DNA of 64,000 nt from Betaproteobacteria bacterium (GTDB taxonomy: Bacteria; Pseudomonadota; Gammaproteobacteria; Burkholderiales; Usitatibacteraceae), in contig JADKJU010000001.1 in NCBI GenBank assembly GCA_016720855.1, forward strand, positions 427,501 through 491,500. Direction: 5' to 3'. Shown here one piece after another: positions 17,577 through 27,504 of this stretch. A program made the position numbers and the translations under genes. How positions within the stretch are numbered: the stretch's first letter is position 1; each line of letters starts with the position of its first letter. The notes under the pieces are model-generated. The model worked only from the letters and a program-made list of their open reading frames with translations. It made no database searches and was not told where the DNA came from.

Positions 17577-19690
17577 CGCTCCACCTGGTACTGCGGCGAG
17601 GTGACGACGAGGTACGCCGCCGCGCGGGTTCTTCCGAGGGGGTCCGTGGCGGGCAGCGCATTCACGGCGGTGACGATCGCGCCCTTCATCGCCGCGCTCA
17701 TCCGGCCGGCCAGCAGGTAGCGGTTGAAGCGCTCCACGAGCGCGCCGGCATCGGATGCGGCGGCCTGGTAGGCCGAAAGGTCGAGCGCGGACCCGGTGGC
17801 GCCGAAGACACTGGCATCGGGGTTGATCTGCGCCGAGTAGATGAGCGCATTGGCGATGTTCGAGCGCGAGATCGCCGTGCTCGTCGTCTGGATGCCGAAC
17901 TCGGGCCCGAGCAGCGTTGTCCCGGGCACGGTTTGGTCCGGGGGGTAATGGTTGAAGACCGACGGGGGATAGAACACGAACTGCCCGAGCAGCGAGGAGG
18001 CGCCCCTGAAAAAGACGCCGTCGGTGCGCCCGCCCAACGCCCGGGTCATGGCCGTCATGAAGAGAGCCGGCTCGGAGAGCTTGCCGTAGGCGGGATCGAT
18101 CTTGCGGGCGCCCCGGGCCTCGGGGTCGATCAGGATCGCGCGAACGACCGCACGCAGGTCGCCCCGGAGCCCGACGCCGTTGTCGGCGAACACGGCGGCC
18201 ACGCGGCTTACGTAACCGGGCGTCGGGTCGCTCGTCACGAGCTTCTGGATCAGCTGCTTGCCGATGAAGGGGCCCACGTTGGGGTGGTTGAAGATGTTGC
18301 GGTGGGCAAAGGCGAGATCGACTTCCATCGTCTGGTTCGCCGGGGCCATGACGCCATCCAGGAGCAGTTTCGTTCCGCTTTCGTGGTTCGTCACGACGGG
18401 GATCATGTTCGCGAGGTAGTTGCGCGGGTTGTTGCCGCGCGGGTTGGCGCCCGGAAGCGTCGGATACGTCCACCCGGTGAAGATGCGCGCGAAGCCTTCG
18501 ATCTCGTCCAGATCGTAGGTGGGTTCGGGCTTGCCGGCGGCGTTCAGGCGCAAGGTTCCGTCCGCATTGAGCTTCCAGAGGCCGATGGAGAAGAGCTGCA
18601 GGACTTCGCGGGCGTAGTTCTCGTTGGGGTTCGTGCCGGTGGCGGCATTCGCCTTGTTGTTGTTGACCATGTCCAGGTAGTCGCCCATCACGGGCGAGAG
18701 GGAAACGGCAAGCAGGAGGTCGTAGTAGTTGCCGAACGCGCCGTCGCGGAAGATCTGCTGGTAGTGGCGCATCGCATAGTTGCGACTGTTGTCCAACCCC
18801 GAGGTCACGAAGATCTGCGAGAGCGCGAAGGCCACCCGGCCGCGCAGCTGGTCGGCCTGCGTGACGGCCTGACGGAAGAACTCGAGCTGCAGCTGGAACA
18901 GCGTGTAGTTGTCGCGGGCGCAGTAACTGTCCGGGCGAACGGGCTGCGTACGGTCGTCCACGCACGAGTCGGGGCGATTGGACGGGGTATAGGCGTAGGC
19001 GGTGTATGGCGTGATCGGGAGCGCGAACTGTTCATCGACCCATGCCGCGGGCCCGGCTGCCAGTACCCTCGCCAGGTCGGCCTGCGTCGGACCGAACGTG
19101 GCCTGGCGAAGCAGCCGAAGGGCGTCCGCATCGAGATCGGCCTGGGACAGGGGCGCGCACATCGCAACCCCCTCCGGCGCGCTGCCCGCGGCCACCGTCC
19201 TGGCCTGCACGGTCGCGTCCACGGTGAAGCGGTGGTTCGAATCGTTGCGAGCCGCGCCGTTGTTGTAGGACCTGAAGACCGGCGTCGTGCCCGGGCTGCA
19301 CGCGCCCCCGGCCACGGGCTCGATGTAAAAGGCGATGCCTTCGTAGGTCCAGCCGATCGTGGTCTTCAGGAAGGCGCACTCGCCGGCGTTGGCTGTGTAG
19401 AAGTGCGAATTCGGTCCGATTCCGGGCGTGCCGTAGAAGCGGCAGACGGGAACGGCGTCGGGCGCGTCTCCCGCAGCGGCGTAAACGCCGAAGGTGCCGC
19501 CGGTCCGGCTCCAGCCCGGACCGGCGCCGCCGGATTCGACGATCGACATGTCCACGGGATTGGCCGTCATGAAGTAATGCCCGAGGCCGGCGTTGTAGTA
19601 CTCCACGGCGGTGGCGGTGGGGGTGGACGCCGCGATGGCGCCGGCCGGCAGGGCGAGCAGCAGGGCGATCCCGCCACGAATCCGTCGCAT
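17573..19690 (-). CDS. DUF5648-DUF1800 secreted protein
   Basis: ATG 19690 is supported by GGGAGG upstream and gives a signal peptide ending near AIAAS; the frame extends to 19870 without another ribosome site. Residues about 25-180 match the DUF5648 pattern (EYYNAGLGHYF, then W-R-T-G-x-F-x-V, FYIEP), a beta-rich module often attached to exported proteins. Residues about 210-700 form the DUF1800 domain, with LLRQATFGP near 215, GRVAFALSQIFV, the NENYAREVLQLFSIG motif, and repeated helical segments. Function is unknown. The first gene of the DUF1800-DUF1501 pair, it overlaps the second by 4 nt. A direct repeat at 19819-19834 lies in its upstream region. Confidence 0.85.
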   Translation of the reverse strand: MRRIRGGIALLLALPAGAIAASTPTATAVEYYNAGLGHYFMTANPVDMSIVESGGAGPGWSRTGGTFGVYAAAGDAPDAVPVCRFYGTPGIGPNSHFYTANAGECAFLKTTIGWTYEGIAFYIEPVAGGACSPGTTPVFRSYNNGAARNDSNHRFTVDATVQARTVAAGSAPEGVAMCAPLSQADLDADALRLLRQATFGPTQADLARVLAAGPAAWVDEQFALPITPYTAYAYTPSNRPDSCVDDRTQPVRPDSYCARDNYTLFQLQLEFFRQAVTQADQLRGRVAFALSQIFVTSGLDNSRNYAMRHYQQIFRDGAFGNYYDLLLAVSLSPVMGDYLDMVNNNKANAATGTNPNENYAREVLQLFSIGLWKLNADGTLRLNAAGKPEPTYDLDEIEGFARIFTGWTYPTLPGANPRGNNPRNYLANMIPVVTNHESGTKLLLDGVMAPANQTMEVDLAFAHRNIFNHPNVGPFIGKQLIQKLVTSDPTPGYVSRVAAVFADNGVGLRGDLRAVVRAILIDPEARGARKIDPAYGKLSEPALFMTAMTRALGGRTDGVFFRGASSLLGQFVFYPPSVFNHYPPDQTVPGTTLLGPEFGIQTTSTAISRSNIANALIYSAQINPDASVFGATGSALDLSAYQAAASDAGALVERFNRYLLAGRMSAAMKGAIVTAVNALPATDPLGRTRAAAYLVVTSPQYQVER

Positions 19691-19818
19691 CACATCCTCC
19701 CGGGCGCGGCCTCGAGCGCCACCCCTGTAATCGTCGTTTACCGAAACTTGCGGGTGCATGGGCACGAGGCCATCCTGGCGTCCGGGTTGTTTCGGAATTG
19801 TGGAGCACCCCATCGCCG

Positions 19819-19834
19819 TTTGTAACACTTTGTA
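19819..19834. promoter_or_regulatory. direct repeat TTTGTA-N4-TTTGTA, candidate response-regulator site
   Basis: TTTGTAACAC is followed directly by TTTGTAGGCG, giving two identical hexamers exactly 10 bp apart, one helical turn, upstream of the DUF1800 gene. OmpR-family response regulators bind direct repeats with this spacing. Which regulator would bind is not known. Confidence 0.35.
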
Positions 19835-20054
19835 GGCGATTGCCCCTGGCCGCGCGGTGAACTGGAGCACATCCGGCGGGCAGGATCCTCGGTGGAATCC
19901 GGGTTCTCGACCTCGCCCGTGTCCCGGCCTCGTACCGGGTCCCGGGGGGAGGGGAAGCGCGCACCCGGTGATCGTTACTTTTCCAGACCTGCCGCGCCGC
20001 GGACAAAGCTACAACCGCAACATTCGACGGGGTGTACCGGCGTCCGGCGAGCAC

Positions 20055-20060
20055 TACAAT
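20055..20060 (+). promoter_or_regulatory. candidate -10 element (TACAAT) for the TonB-like gene
   Basis: TACAAT matches the sigma70 -10 consensus at five of six positions and would place transcription start about 29 nt before ATG 20096. No good -35 hexamer is seen at 16-18 nt spacing. Confidence 0.35.
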
Positions 20061-20095
20061 GCGAACTTGTCCAATCCCTCGATAGATTGACTGCC

Positions 20096-20425
20096 ATGCG
20101 TAAGCCCGCTTTCATCAAGACCGCGGCGGCGCTCCTCGGAGTTGCGGCACTGTCCCTGTCCCTGCTTGCCGCGGCCGCGGAAAGACCGCTCAAGGGCGAT
20201 CCTCCCGAGTATCCCCGCGAGGCGATCAAGGCGGGATACAGCGAAGGATTGGTCAAGGTCCGCATGACCGTAGATCCCACGGGCGAAGTGAGCCGCGTCG
20301 AAGTGGTCGATGCCAATCCGCGGCGCGTTTTCGACCGCGCCACGGTTCGCGCCCTTTCGCAGTGGCGTTACGCCTCCGCTGCGTCGGCGCGCGTGATCGA
20401 GATGGAACTGCACTACAAGCAGTAG
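20096..20425 (+). CDS. small TonB C-terminal-domain protein
   Basis: The 109-residue product has a signal peptide or N-terminal anchor (residues 1-30, Leu/Ala rich) followed directly by a TonB C-terminal fold: [26 protein letters not shown], then [14 protein letters not shown]. It lacks the proline-rich spacer of full TonB, so it cannot span the periplasm in the usual way. Such short forms may act as periplasmic partners of other envelope proteins; no ExbBD genes are nearby. It is followed 98 nt later by a chemoreceptor gene on the same strand, with no clear functional link. Confidence 0.75.
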   Translation: MRKPAFIKTAAALLGVAALSLSLLAAAAERPLKGDPPEYPREAIKAGYSEGLVKVRMTVDPTGEVSRVEVVDANPRRVFDRATVRALSQWRYASAASARVIEMELHYKQ

Positions 20426-20523
20426 GCCGGTTCTTCGGGACGCGGACCGCTTGCCGGCGCCGCTCGTGTCCCGCGGCACCGCCGGAAGCGCGAACCCGGA
20501 ATGCGATAGCAGGAACTCCCCAC

Positions 20524-22224
20524 ATGAAAGCTACCGGCCTGCAGTTCAGGTTCCTGCTCGTCGTAACGGGCTTCCTCGCCGTCGCGATGGCGGCCAGCGT
20601 CATTTCCCTCTTCCGCGTCTACGATTCCACGCGGGACCTCGACCGCATCTCGCGCGAGGACTTCGATTCCCAGCTGTCGATTCTGCAGGCCACGGTGAAC
20701 TTCAAGGTTCAGGTCCAGGAGTTCAAGAACGTGCTGCTGCGCGGCGACGACGCGGCCTCGTTCGAGAAAACCTGGAAGGCGTTCGAGGCGGCGGAGCAGG
20801 CGACGGACGGGGAGACGCGCCAGGCCAAGGCGGCGACGCCGCACCGCGAGGTCCGCGACCGGCTGGACAAGTTCCTGGCCGAACACAAGGCCGCAGGCGA
20901 GGCCTATCGCCGCGGCATGGAGGTTTTTCGTTCCAGCCGCGCTGATCCGCGCGCAGGCGACAAGGCCGTAGCCGGCATCGACCGGCGGCCCACGGAGACG
21001 ATTCTCGAAGCCGGCAAGACAGCGAGGGACCTCGGCGCCGACGCCGTGACCCGGGCGGTGAAGGGTGCGGAAAGTGCGCTTCGCTTCGCGATCGCCATGA
21101 CAGGCGCCGTGATCGTTCTGGTCATCCTGGCGGTGTGGTATTTCGTGCGCCGCGCGGTGCTTCTGCCGATCGAGGCGGCGGTGGGTCACGCAGACCGGAT
21201 CGCCCGGGGAGACCTCACCGCGGACATCCGCTCATCCTCGCGCGACGAGACGGGGCAACTGCTGCGTTCCCTGGCGGCCATGAACGGCAGTCTGGCGCAG
21301 GTCGTTTCCCGGGTGCGCAATTCGGCGGAGGCCGTGGTCAGCGCCGCCCGTCAGGTGGCCGTCGGAACCACGGAGATGTCGCAGCGCACCGAGGAGCAGG
21401 CCTCCAGCCTCGAGGAGACCGCGGCCAGCATGGAGGAACTTGCGAGCACCGTGAAGCAGAACGCCGAGAACGCCCGCCAGGCGGACGAACTGGCACGCAA
21501 CGCCTCGCGGCGCGCGCAGCAGGGAGGATCGGAGGTCGTGCAGGCGGTGGTTACGATGTCCGGCATCAGCGACAGCGCACGCAAGATCGGCGACATCATT
21601 TCCGTCATCGACGCGATCGCCTTCCAGACGAACATCCTGGCGCTCAACGCGGCTGTCGAGGCGGCGCGCGCGGGAGAGCAGGGGCGGGGATTCGCGGTGG
21701 TCGCGGCGGAAGTGCGCACGCTGGCCCAGCGCAGCGCCCAGGCCGCGAAGGAGATCAAGGGCCTCATCGCGGACTCGGAGGCGACGGTCACCAAAGGGAC
21801 TCTCGTGGTCGAGCAGGCCGGTGACACGATCCAGGCGCTCGTGGTCGACGTGCAGCGGGTGAGCGACCTCATGCGCTCGATCGCCGAGGCATCGTCGGAG
21901 CAAAGCCGTGGCGTCCAGCAGGTGAACCGCACGGTCACGGAGATGGACAAGGTCGTGCAGCAGAATGCCAGCGTCGTCCAGGAATCGATGGCGGCGGCCG
22001 AATCGATGCGCCAGCAGGCCGGTTCGCTCCTGCAGGCGGTCGGTGCCTTCCGCATTTCCCGCGATGACGCCGGCGTTCCGGTTCTCGAGGGCGATGCCGG
22101 GGAATCCTCGGGCGCCGCGCCGGCGCGTGCGGCGAAGTCGGGACCTCGACCGGCGCTAACCGGGAGGGGAATCGCGGCGGCGGCACGCACGATATCTGCA
22201 GACGACGATTGGGAGCAGTTCTGA
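20524..22224 (+). CDS. methyl-accepting chemotaxis protein with CheR/CheB tether tail
   Basis: ATG 20524 gives a typical receptor: TM1 (about residues 8-30), a helical periplasmic region (30-188), TM2 (about 189-212), HAMP (213-265) and a cytoplasmic signalling hairpin. The hairpin tip [23 protein letters not shown] lies near residue 362 and Glu/Gln-rich methylation helices flank it. The protein ends in DDDWEQF, matching the xWxxF pentapeptide that binds CheR and CheB in full-length receptors. The sensed signal is unknown. It lies outside the main che block, 2.1 kb upstream of the block's first gene, and is followed by a GC-rich stem-loop. Confidence 0.92.
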   Translation: MKATGLQFRFLLVVTGFLAVAMAASVISLFRVYDSTRDLDRISREDFDSQLSILQATVNFKVQVQEFKNVLLRGDDAASFEKTWKAFEAAEQATDGETRQAKAATPHREVRDRLDKFLAEHKAAGEAYRRGMEVFRSSRADPRAGDKAVAGIDRRPTETILEAGKTARDLGADAVTRAVKGAESALRFAIAMTGAVIVLVILAVWYFVRRAVLLPIEAAVGHADRIARGDLTADIRSSSRDETGQLLRSLAAMNGSLAQVVSRVRNSAEAVVSAARQVAVGTTEMSQRTEEQASSLEETAASMEELASTVKQNAENARQADELARNASRRAQQGGSEVVQAVVTMSGISDSARKIGDIISVIDAIAFQTNILALNAAVEAARAGEQGRGFAVVAAEVRTLAQRSAQAAKEIKGLIADSEATVTKGTLVVEQAGDTIQALVVDVQRVSDLMRSIAEASSEQSRGVQQVNRTVTEMDKVVQQNASVVQESMAAAESMRQQAGSLLQAVGAFRISRDDAGVPVLEGDAGESSGAAPARAAKSGPRPALTGRGIAAAARTISADDDWEQF

Positions 22225-22232
22225 CCCGCTGA

Positions 22233-22257
22233 CCGGCCGTCGGCAAGCCTCGGCCGG
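22233..22257 (+). terminator. GC-rich stem-loop after the chemoreceptor gene
   Basis: CCGGCCG and CGGCCGG form a perfect 7-bp stem around an 11-nt loop, starting 9 nt after the stop codon. Only CTT follows, without a T-run, so termination strength is uncertain. Confidence 0.4.
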
Positions 22258-22273
22258 CTTGCGCACATGCGCG

Positions 22274-22305
22274 TTGGACGATTGGGGACTGCGCGCCGGT
22301 ATACT
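22274..22305 (+). promoter_or_regulatory. candidate promoter of the flavin/FeS oxidoreductase gene
   Basis: TTGGAC (22274-22279) and TATACT (22300-22305) resemble -35 and -10 elements, but the spacer is 20 nt, longer than optimal. The start would lie about 83 nt before the TTG start codon at 22395. Confidence 0.35.
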
Positions 22306-22394
22306 CCCGTTTCCGAGCGATCCCCGGGCAGAACCATCAGGGCCCGAGTGGTCGATCCGGACGACCGACCCGATCCGACCAGGAGTAGCGCCGT

Positions 22395-24224
22395 TTGAAG
22401 CCGACCGACATCGGAGTTCCCGATTATTTCCACAAGGTCGTGGACTGCCAATGGGCATGTCCCGCCCACACCCCGGTACCGGAGTACATCCGTCTCATCG
22501 CGCAAGGGCGCTATTCCGACGCCTACATGGTCAACTGGCAGTCCAACGTGTTTCCCGGCATCCTCGGGCGGACCTGCGACCGTCCCTGCGAGCCCGCCTG
22601 CCGGCGCGGCCGGGTCGAGGAAAACCAGGGCGAAAAGCCCGAGCCGGTGGCGATCTGCCGTCTCAAGCGCGTCGCGGCCGACTACAAGGGCGATATCCGC
22701 GAAAGACTCCCCAAGGCCGCGGCCAAGAAGAACGGCAAGCGCGTGGCCTGCGTGGGGGGCGGCCCCGCGTCCCTCACCGTGGCGCGCGACCTCGCGCCGC
22801 ACGGCTATCACGTGACCGTCTTCGAGGCGGATCCGCGCGCCGGGGGCATGATCCGCACCCAGATCCCGAAATTCCGCCTGCCGGAGAGCGTCATCGACGA
22901 GGAGGTCGGCTACATCCTCGACCTCGACGTGGACTTCCGCCCCAACCACCGCGTCGAGTCCCTCCGGGAGCTGCTCGGCCACGGCTACGACGCCGTCTTC
23001 GTCGGCTCGGGCGCTCCGCGCGGCCGTGACCTGGACATCCCCGGGCGGTCGGAGGCCGCCAAGCACATCCACGTGGGCATCGAATGGCTGGCGTCCGTCT
23101 CCTTCGGCCACATCGACCGGGTGGGCAAGCGGGTGATCGTCCTGGGCGGGGGCAACACCGCCATGGATTGCTGCCGTTCCGCCCGGCGCATGGGCGGCGA
23201 GGACGTCAAGGTAATCGTGCGTTCCGGGTTCGAGGAGATGAAGGCGAGCCCCTGGGAGAAGGAGGACGCGGTTCACGAGGGGATCCCGATCCTCAACTGC
23301 CTCGTGCCCAAGGCGTTCGTGCACTCGGAGGGCCGCCTCACCGGCATGACCTTCGAGAAGGTCCGGGCCGTCCGCGACGACCAGGGACGGCGCAGCCTGG
23401 TTCCGACGGGCGAGCCGGACCAGCATTTCGAATGCGACGAGGTGCTGGTTGCCGTCGGCCAGGAGAATGCCTTTCCGTGGATCGAGCGCGACATCGGGAT
23501 CGAATTCGACGCTTGGGGAATGCCCGTCCTGGATCCGGCGACGCTGCAGTCCACCCGGCCGGAAGTCTTCTTCGGCGGGGACGCCGCCCTGGGCCCGAAG
23601 AACATCATCTGGGCGGTCGCCCATGGCCACGACGCGGCCATCTCGATCGACAAGTACTGCCAGGGCGAGGACGTCAAGGTCCGGCCGGCGCCCCTCACCA
23701 ACCTCGTGTCCCAGAAGATGGGCATCCACGAGTGGATCTACGACAACCAGATCGTCACCGACGCGAGGAGCCGCGTTCCGCTCAAGGAACTCACCATCGC
23801 GCTGAAGGACATCCGCCAGGAGGTCGAGCTCGGCTTCGACCCGGAACTCGCCTGGAAGGAGGCGCAGCGCTGCCTCAATTGCGACGTGCAGACGGTGTTC
23901 GCACCGCGCCTTTGCATCGAGTGCGATGCCTGCGTGGATATCTGCCCGATGGACTGCATCACCTTCACCGCCGACGGGGAGGAGGCGGAGGTGCGGGTGC
24001 GCCTGAGCGCCCCGGCCCGCAATCCCTCGCAGGACCTATACGTGGGGGCCGGGCTCAAGACCGGCAGGATCATGGCGAAGGACGAGGACGTGTGCCTGCA
24101 TTGCGGCCTGTGCGCAGAGCGCTGCCCGACCGGCGCCTGGGACATGCAGAAGTTCCTGCTCGAGATGACGCATGCCGGGCCGGGCTGCCGGCAGGGCGGC
24201 GGCGCGCGCCGGCTGGCCGCATAG
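22395..24224 (+). CDS. GltD-like FAD/NAD(P) oxidoreductase with ferredoxin domain (KorC-type partner)
   Basis: TTG 22395 is preceded by AGGAG at 22381-22385 and is the natural start. The 609-residue protein has an N-terminal FeS-binding region like glutamate synthase small subunit (CQWACPAH, then CDRPCEPACRRG, about residues 17-75). FAD and NAD(P) Rossmann folds follow (VGGGPAS near 120, LGGGNTAMDCCRSARRM near 250). A C-terminal ferredoxin domain carries two [4Fe-4S] motifs (CIECDACVDICP and CLHCGLCAERCP, about 505-585). Size and domain set fit the third subunit of NADP-reducing 2-oxoglutarate oxidoreductases (KorC) known from Azoarcus/Thauera. The catalytic subunits lie 13 kb downstream beyond a chemotaxis block, so pairing is an inference; another 2-oxoacid oxidoreductase is possible. 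Confidence 0.8.
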   Translation: MKPTDIGVPDYFHKVVDCQWACPAHTPVPEYIRLIAQGRYSDAYMVNWQSNVFPGILGRTCDRPCEPACRRGRVEENQGEKPEPVAICRLKRVAADYKGDIRERLPKAAAKKNGKRVACVGGGPASLTVARDLAPHGYHVTVFEADPRAGGMIRTQIPKFRLPESVIDEEVGYILDLDVDFRPNHRVESLRELLGHGYDAVFVGSGAPRGRDLDIPGRSEAAKHIHVGIEWLASVSFGHIDRVGKRVIVLGGGNTAMDCCRSARRMGGEDVKVIVRSGFEEMKASPWEKEDAVHEGIPILNCLVPKAFVHSEGRLTGMTFEKVRAVRDDQGRRSLVPTGEPDQHFECDEVLVAVGQENAFPWIERDIGIEFDAWGMPVLDPATLQSTRPEVFFGGDAALGPKNIIWAVAHGHDAAISIDKYCQGEDVKVRPAPLTNLVSQKMGIHEWIYDNQIVTDARSRVPLKELTIALKDIRQEVELGFDPELAWKEAQRCLNCDVQTVFAPRLCIECDACVDICPMDCITFTADGEEAEVRVRLSAPARNPSQDLYVGAGLKTGRIMAKDEDVCLHCGLCAERCPTGAWDMQKFLLEMTHAGPGCRQGGGARRLAA

Positions 24225-24381
24225 GCCGGGGCGGGAGAGGGCCCCCTTACAGGGGTAACAAGGGTGACGGGCGTTCTGTGAACTGCCACATACGCGCCGG
24301 GCATTCCCCCGGACACAATGACCTGCGCCATTTTCCGCAGCATCCCAGGCCTTCCCGGCCACAACCATGAAGGGGGTACGC

Positions 24382-24849
24382 ATGAATCGAATCGCTTCGA
24401 TCTTCCTCGCCGGTCTTTTCGCCTTCCTTGGCGCGATGCCTGCCACCGCCCAGGAAAAGAAGGGCACAGCCGCCGAGGCCACCGCGATGGTGGACAAGGC
24501 AATCGCCTACATCAAGAAGAACGGCCGCGACAAGGCGTTCGCGGAATTCAACAACCGCAAGGGCCAGTTCACGGACCGCGACCTCTACGTGGTCGTCTAC
24601 GACTTGAAAGGCAAGGTCCTCTCCCACGGCGCCAACGCCAAGATGATTGGCCGGGACGTGATCGACCTGCGCGACAACGACGGGAAGTACTTCGTGAGGG
24701 AACGCGTCGAGATGATGTCCAAGAGCCCCAACGCCAAGGGCTGGCAGGACTACAAGTTCATGAACCCGGTCACCAACCAGATCGAACCCAAGTCGATGTT
24801 CCTGCAGCGCTACGAGGACATCATGGTCGGTTGCGGCATCTACAAGTAG
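24382..24849 (+). CDS. secreted single-Cache (sCache_2) sensor protein
   Basis: ATG 24382 has AGGGGG at a good distance; ATG 24367 lacks one. The 155-residue product has a signal peptide (cleavage near TATAQ, residue 24) and a single sCache_2-like domain: a long N-terminal helix ([18 protein letters not shown]), then [17 protein letters not shown], then [10 protein letters not shown] and a [12 protein letters not shown] ending. In this family the domain binds small organic acids and is normally part of a chemoreceptor or histidine kinase. Here it is free and exported. It lies 55 nt before an MCP gene, so it may be a soluble ligand-binding partner for that receptor. Confidence 0.8.
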   Translation: MNRIASIFLAGLFAFLGAMPATAQEKKGTAAEATAMVDKAIAYIKKNGRDKAFAEFNNRKGQFTDRDLYVVVYDLKGKVLSHGANAKMIGRDVIDLRDNDGKYFVRERVEMMSKSPNAKGWQDYKFMNPVTNQIEPKSMFLQRYEDIMVGCGIYK

Positions 24850-24904
24850 GCGAACCCCATCCGTCGGGGGGTGGCCGGAAGGCCGTCCTCCGGGAGACTT
24901 CGAC

Positions 24905-26602
24905 ATGATCCTTCGAAACCTGAAAATCGGCACCCGCCTGGCAGTCGGCTTCGGCATGTTCGTCGTCATGATGGTGGTCGGCGCGATCGGCGGCACCGTT
25001 CTCATGACGAAAGGCCGGGAGGACCTCACGGGCGTGCTTCAGGCGGCGGCGGCCAAGGAGAACCTGGCCGCCGAGATGAAGGCGCTTGCCCTCGAGCAGT
25101 CCGCGGTCATGCGCAATATCGGCCTGCATTCCGACATCAAGGCGATGCAGGGCGAAGAGGACCGTGCCCGGGCGCTCGGCAAGTCCTATGACGAGGCTCG
25201 CGAGAGGATGGGGAAACTGCCGTTGCTCGCGTCGGAGCGGGCGATCATCGAGACACTCGCGAAGCTCGACAAGGAAGTCGACAAGCCCTTCCTCCAGGCG
25301 CTCGGCCTGTCGACCAGCTTTCGCAACGAGGAGGCGGCCAAGGTGCTGATGACCGACCTCGACCCGATCGTCCAGAAGACGCTTTCCGAGTTGAACCGCC
25401 TGATCGAGATCCAGCGCAAGGCGAACCTGGAAGCCATCGACGCTGCGGCCGCCGCCGGAAACCGGCTTGCCTTGCTCGTCTATGTCGTCTCCGCGTTCGT
25501 GGTGATGGTGGCGGCCTACATCGGTTTGGTCATCGCGCGAAGCATCACGGGCCCGTTGCGAGAAGCGGTGGAAGTGGCCCGCCGCGTCGCCTCCGGTGAC
25601 CTGACGTCGCACATCGAGCCGAACGGCCGGGACGAGCCGGCGGCATTGCTCGTCGCCCTGCGCGACATGAACGAGGGACTCGGCCGGATGGTGAACCAGA
25701 TTCGCACCGGGTCGGAAGCGATCGCCGCCGGCGCCGGGCAGGTGGCCGCGGGCAACCAGCAGCTTTCGAGCCGGACCGAGCAGCATGCCAGCTCGCTCGA
25801 GGAGACCGCCTCCACGCTGGAGGAATTCACCACCACCGTGCGGCAGAATGCCGAGCACGCGAAGCAGGCGAGCCTGCTGGCGGGCGGCGCCTCCACGACC
25901 GCGGAGAAGGGCGGGCAGGTGGTGAGCAAGGTGGTCACCACGATGCAGGAGGTCACCGAATCCTCCAAGCGCATCTCCGACATCATCGGCGTGATCGACG
26001 GGATTGCCTTCCAGACCAACATCCTGGCGCTCAATGCGGCGGTCGAGGCCGCGCGCGCGGGCGAGCAGGGCCGGGGCTTCGCCGTGGTTGCCTCCGAGGT
26101 GCGCAGCCTGGCACAGCGCTCGGCCGCCTCCGCCAAGGAGATCCGCGGGCTCATCGAGAACTCGGTGGGCCGGGTCGAGGCCGGGGCCAGGCTGGTCGAG
26201 CAGGCGGGCAAGACGATGGACGAGCTGGTCTCTTCCGTCCGGAAGGTCGCGGAGATCATGACCGAGATCGCCTCGGCGAGCCACGAGCAGAGTTCCGGGA
26301 TCGACCAGATCAACAAGGCGATCACGCAGATGGACACCGTGGTGCAGATGAACGCCTCCCTTGTCGAGGAGGCCACCGCCGCGGCCACCAGCATGGCGAA
26401 CCAGGCCGCCGGCCTGGCGAGGGTGGTGTCGGTGTTCCGCGTGGACGAGGCGAGTGTCGCCGAGCCGAAGCTGGCCTCGGTCGGCGGGGTGCCGAGGCGT
26501 GCGCGGCATGCCACGGGAGGAGAGGGGCGTACTGCGATCGCCCCGCGGCGCGAGCCCTCGATGCCGGCCCGGGACGAAGAAGAGGAGTGGAAGGAGTTTT
26601 GA
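24905..26602 (+). CDS. methyl-accepting chemotaxis protein (4HB type) with CheR/CheB tether tail
   Basis: This 565-residue receptor has TM1 (about residues 11-33), a four-helix-bundle-type periplasmic domain (35-185), TM2 (about 190-212), HAMP (213-265) and a signalling hairpin with tip [20 protein letters not shown] near residue 370. It ends DEEEEWKEF, a xWxxF pentapeptide for CheR/CheB docking after a flexible Arg/Pro-rich linker. GGGAG upstream supports ATG 24905. It begins a same-strand chemosensory run and follows the free sCache gene. The ligand is unknown; signal may come through the sCache protein. Confidence 0.92.
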   Translation: MILRNLKIGTRLAVGFGMFVVMMVVGAIGGTVLMTKGREDLTGVLQAAAAKENLAAEMKALALEQSAVMRNIGLHSDIKAMQGEEDRARALGKSYDEARERMGKLPLLASERAIIETLAKLDKEVDKPFLQALGLSTSFRNEEAAKVLMTDLDPIVQKTLSELNRLIEIQRKANLEAIDAAAAAGNRLALLVYVVSAFVVMVAAYIGLVIARSITGPLREAVEVARRVASGDLTSHIEPNGRDEPAALLVALRDMNEGLGRMVNQIRTGSEAIAAGAGQVAAGNQQLSSRTEQHASSLEETASTLEEFTTTVRQNAEHAKQASLLAGGASTTAEKGGQVVSKVVTTMQEVTESSKRISDIIGVIDGIAFQTNILALNAAVEAARAGEQGRGFAVVASEVRSLAQRSAASAKEIRGLIENSVGRVEAGARLVEQAGKTMDELVSSVRKVAEIMTEIASASHEQSSGIDQINKAITQMDTVVQMNASLVEEATAAATSMANQAAGLARVVSVFRVDEASVAEPKLASVGGVPRRARHATGGEGRTAIAPRREPSMPARDEEEEWKEF

Positions 26603-26667
26603 CCTGCGGCCCCACCAGCCGCGCGAGCGCACCGCAACGGAAAAGTACAATAACAGGAATGTACGCA

Positions 26668-27504
26668 ATGCCAATGATCGCCATGACGCGCGAGATGGGC
26701 TCCCTCGGCAAGGACGTCGCCGAAGGGATCGCTGCCCGGTCCCACAAGAAGGTGGTCTATCACGAGATCATCGAGCCGATCGCCAACAAGATGCGCCTGC
26801 GCAAGAGCCACGTGGAGCGCTTCCTGGACGGCAAGGCGGGCATCTGGGAGCGGCTCACCACCGACAAGACGAGCCTGTCCATATTCACGGCCGACGAGAC
26901 CTTCCGCTTCCTTCGCGACGGCTCTACGGGCGTGATCCGCGGCTGGGGCGCGGTCCACCTGCTCAAGGAGGTCCCGCACGTTATCCGGGTGCGCGTGTGC
27001 GCGCCGCTCGAGATCCGCATCGATCGCATGATGGAGCGCCTGGGCACGGACGACCGCGAGACGGTCGCGAACGAGATCAACCTGTCCGAGGAAGCGCATA
27101 CGGCGATCACGAAGCGTCATTTCGCGGTGAACTGGCGCGATCCCGAGAACTACGACATCGTCCTGAGCACGGAGCGGCTGAGCGTCGAGGAGTGCGTCGA
27201 CGAGATCGAGAACATGATGGCCAGGAAGCGCTTCCAGGAGACGCAGGACTCCGTGCGCAAGGTGGAGGGGCTGTCCCTCGCCTGGAGCGTGAGGTCGGCG
27301 CTCCGGCGCGACTCCCGCACCGCCGGCGTGAGCATCTCCATCACTTGCGACGAAGGGGCGGTGCAACTGCTGGGCGTGGTGGAGACGCAGGCCGAGGCGG
27401 CCGCGGCTGCGCAGGTCGCGGCCGGGGTCGAGGGCGTGGCGCGCGTGGACAACCAGTTGAAGGCGACCTCCGATTCACGGTCGCGGTATCGGCGCGAGGG
27501 GTGA
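26668..27504 (+). CDS. cytidylate-kinase-like protein with C-terminal BON domain
   Basis: ATG 26668 is chosen since AGGAA (26654-26658) is 9 nt away; ATG 26659 is too close to it. Residues 1-195 match the cytidylate-kinase-like family (start IAMTREMGSLGKDVAEGIA in the place of a P-loop, then VRVRVCAPLEIRIDRMMER and NWRDPENYDIVLST). The nucleotide motif is not a strict GxxxxGK(S/T), so true kinase activity is uncertain. Residues 205-275 look like a BON domain (VEGLSLAWSVRSALRRD, then VQLLGVVET and VEGVARVDNQL), usually a lipid- or ligand-binding fold. No signal peptide is seen. Placed between an MCP and an FHA protein, it may be a signalling component rather than a metabolic enzyme. Confidence 0.7.
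   Translation: MPMIAMTREMGSLGKDVAEGIAARSHKKVVYHEIIEPIANKMRLRKSHVERFLDGKAGIWERLTTDKTSLSIFTADETFRFLRDGSTGVIRGWGAVHLLKEVPHVIRVRVCAPLEIRIDRMMERLGTDDRETVANEINLSEEAHTAITKRHFAVNWRDPENYDIVLSTERLSVEECVDEIENMMARKRFQETQDSVRKVEGLSLAWSVRSALRRDSRTAGVSISITCDEGAVQLLGVVETQAEAAAAAQVAAGVEGVARVDNQLKATSDSRSRYRREG

Larger units (their letters stand above)
19691..20095. other. 405-nt intergenic region between divergent genes
   Basis: This is the longest stretch without a gene. It separates the DUF1800 gene (-) from the TonB-like gene (+). It contains a 10-bp-spaced direct repeat (19819-19834), a GC-rich segment with short inverted repeats around 19930-19955, and a TACAAT hexamer at 20055-20060 that could be the promoter of the + strand gene. 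I see no RNA gene and no convincing small coding sequence. Confidence 0.6.

Noticed and set aside
16191..18965. 924-codon frame joining DUF1501 with part of the DUF1800 gene
   Set aside because: The part above 17576 is a shadow of DUF1800, which has its own frame, signal peptide and ribosome site.
21351..23729. 792-codon open frame on the - strand
   Set aside because: It spans the end of an MCP and most of the KorC-like gene, both strongly supported on the + strand.
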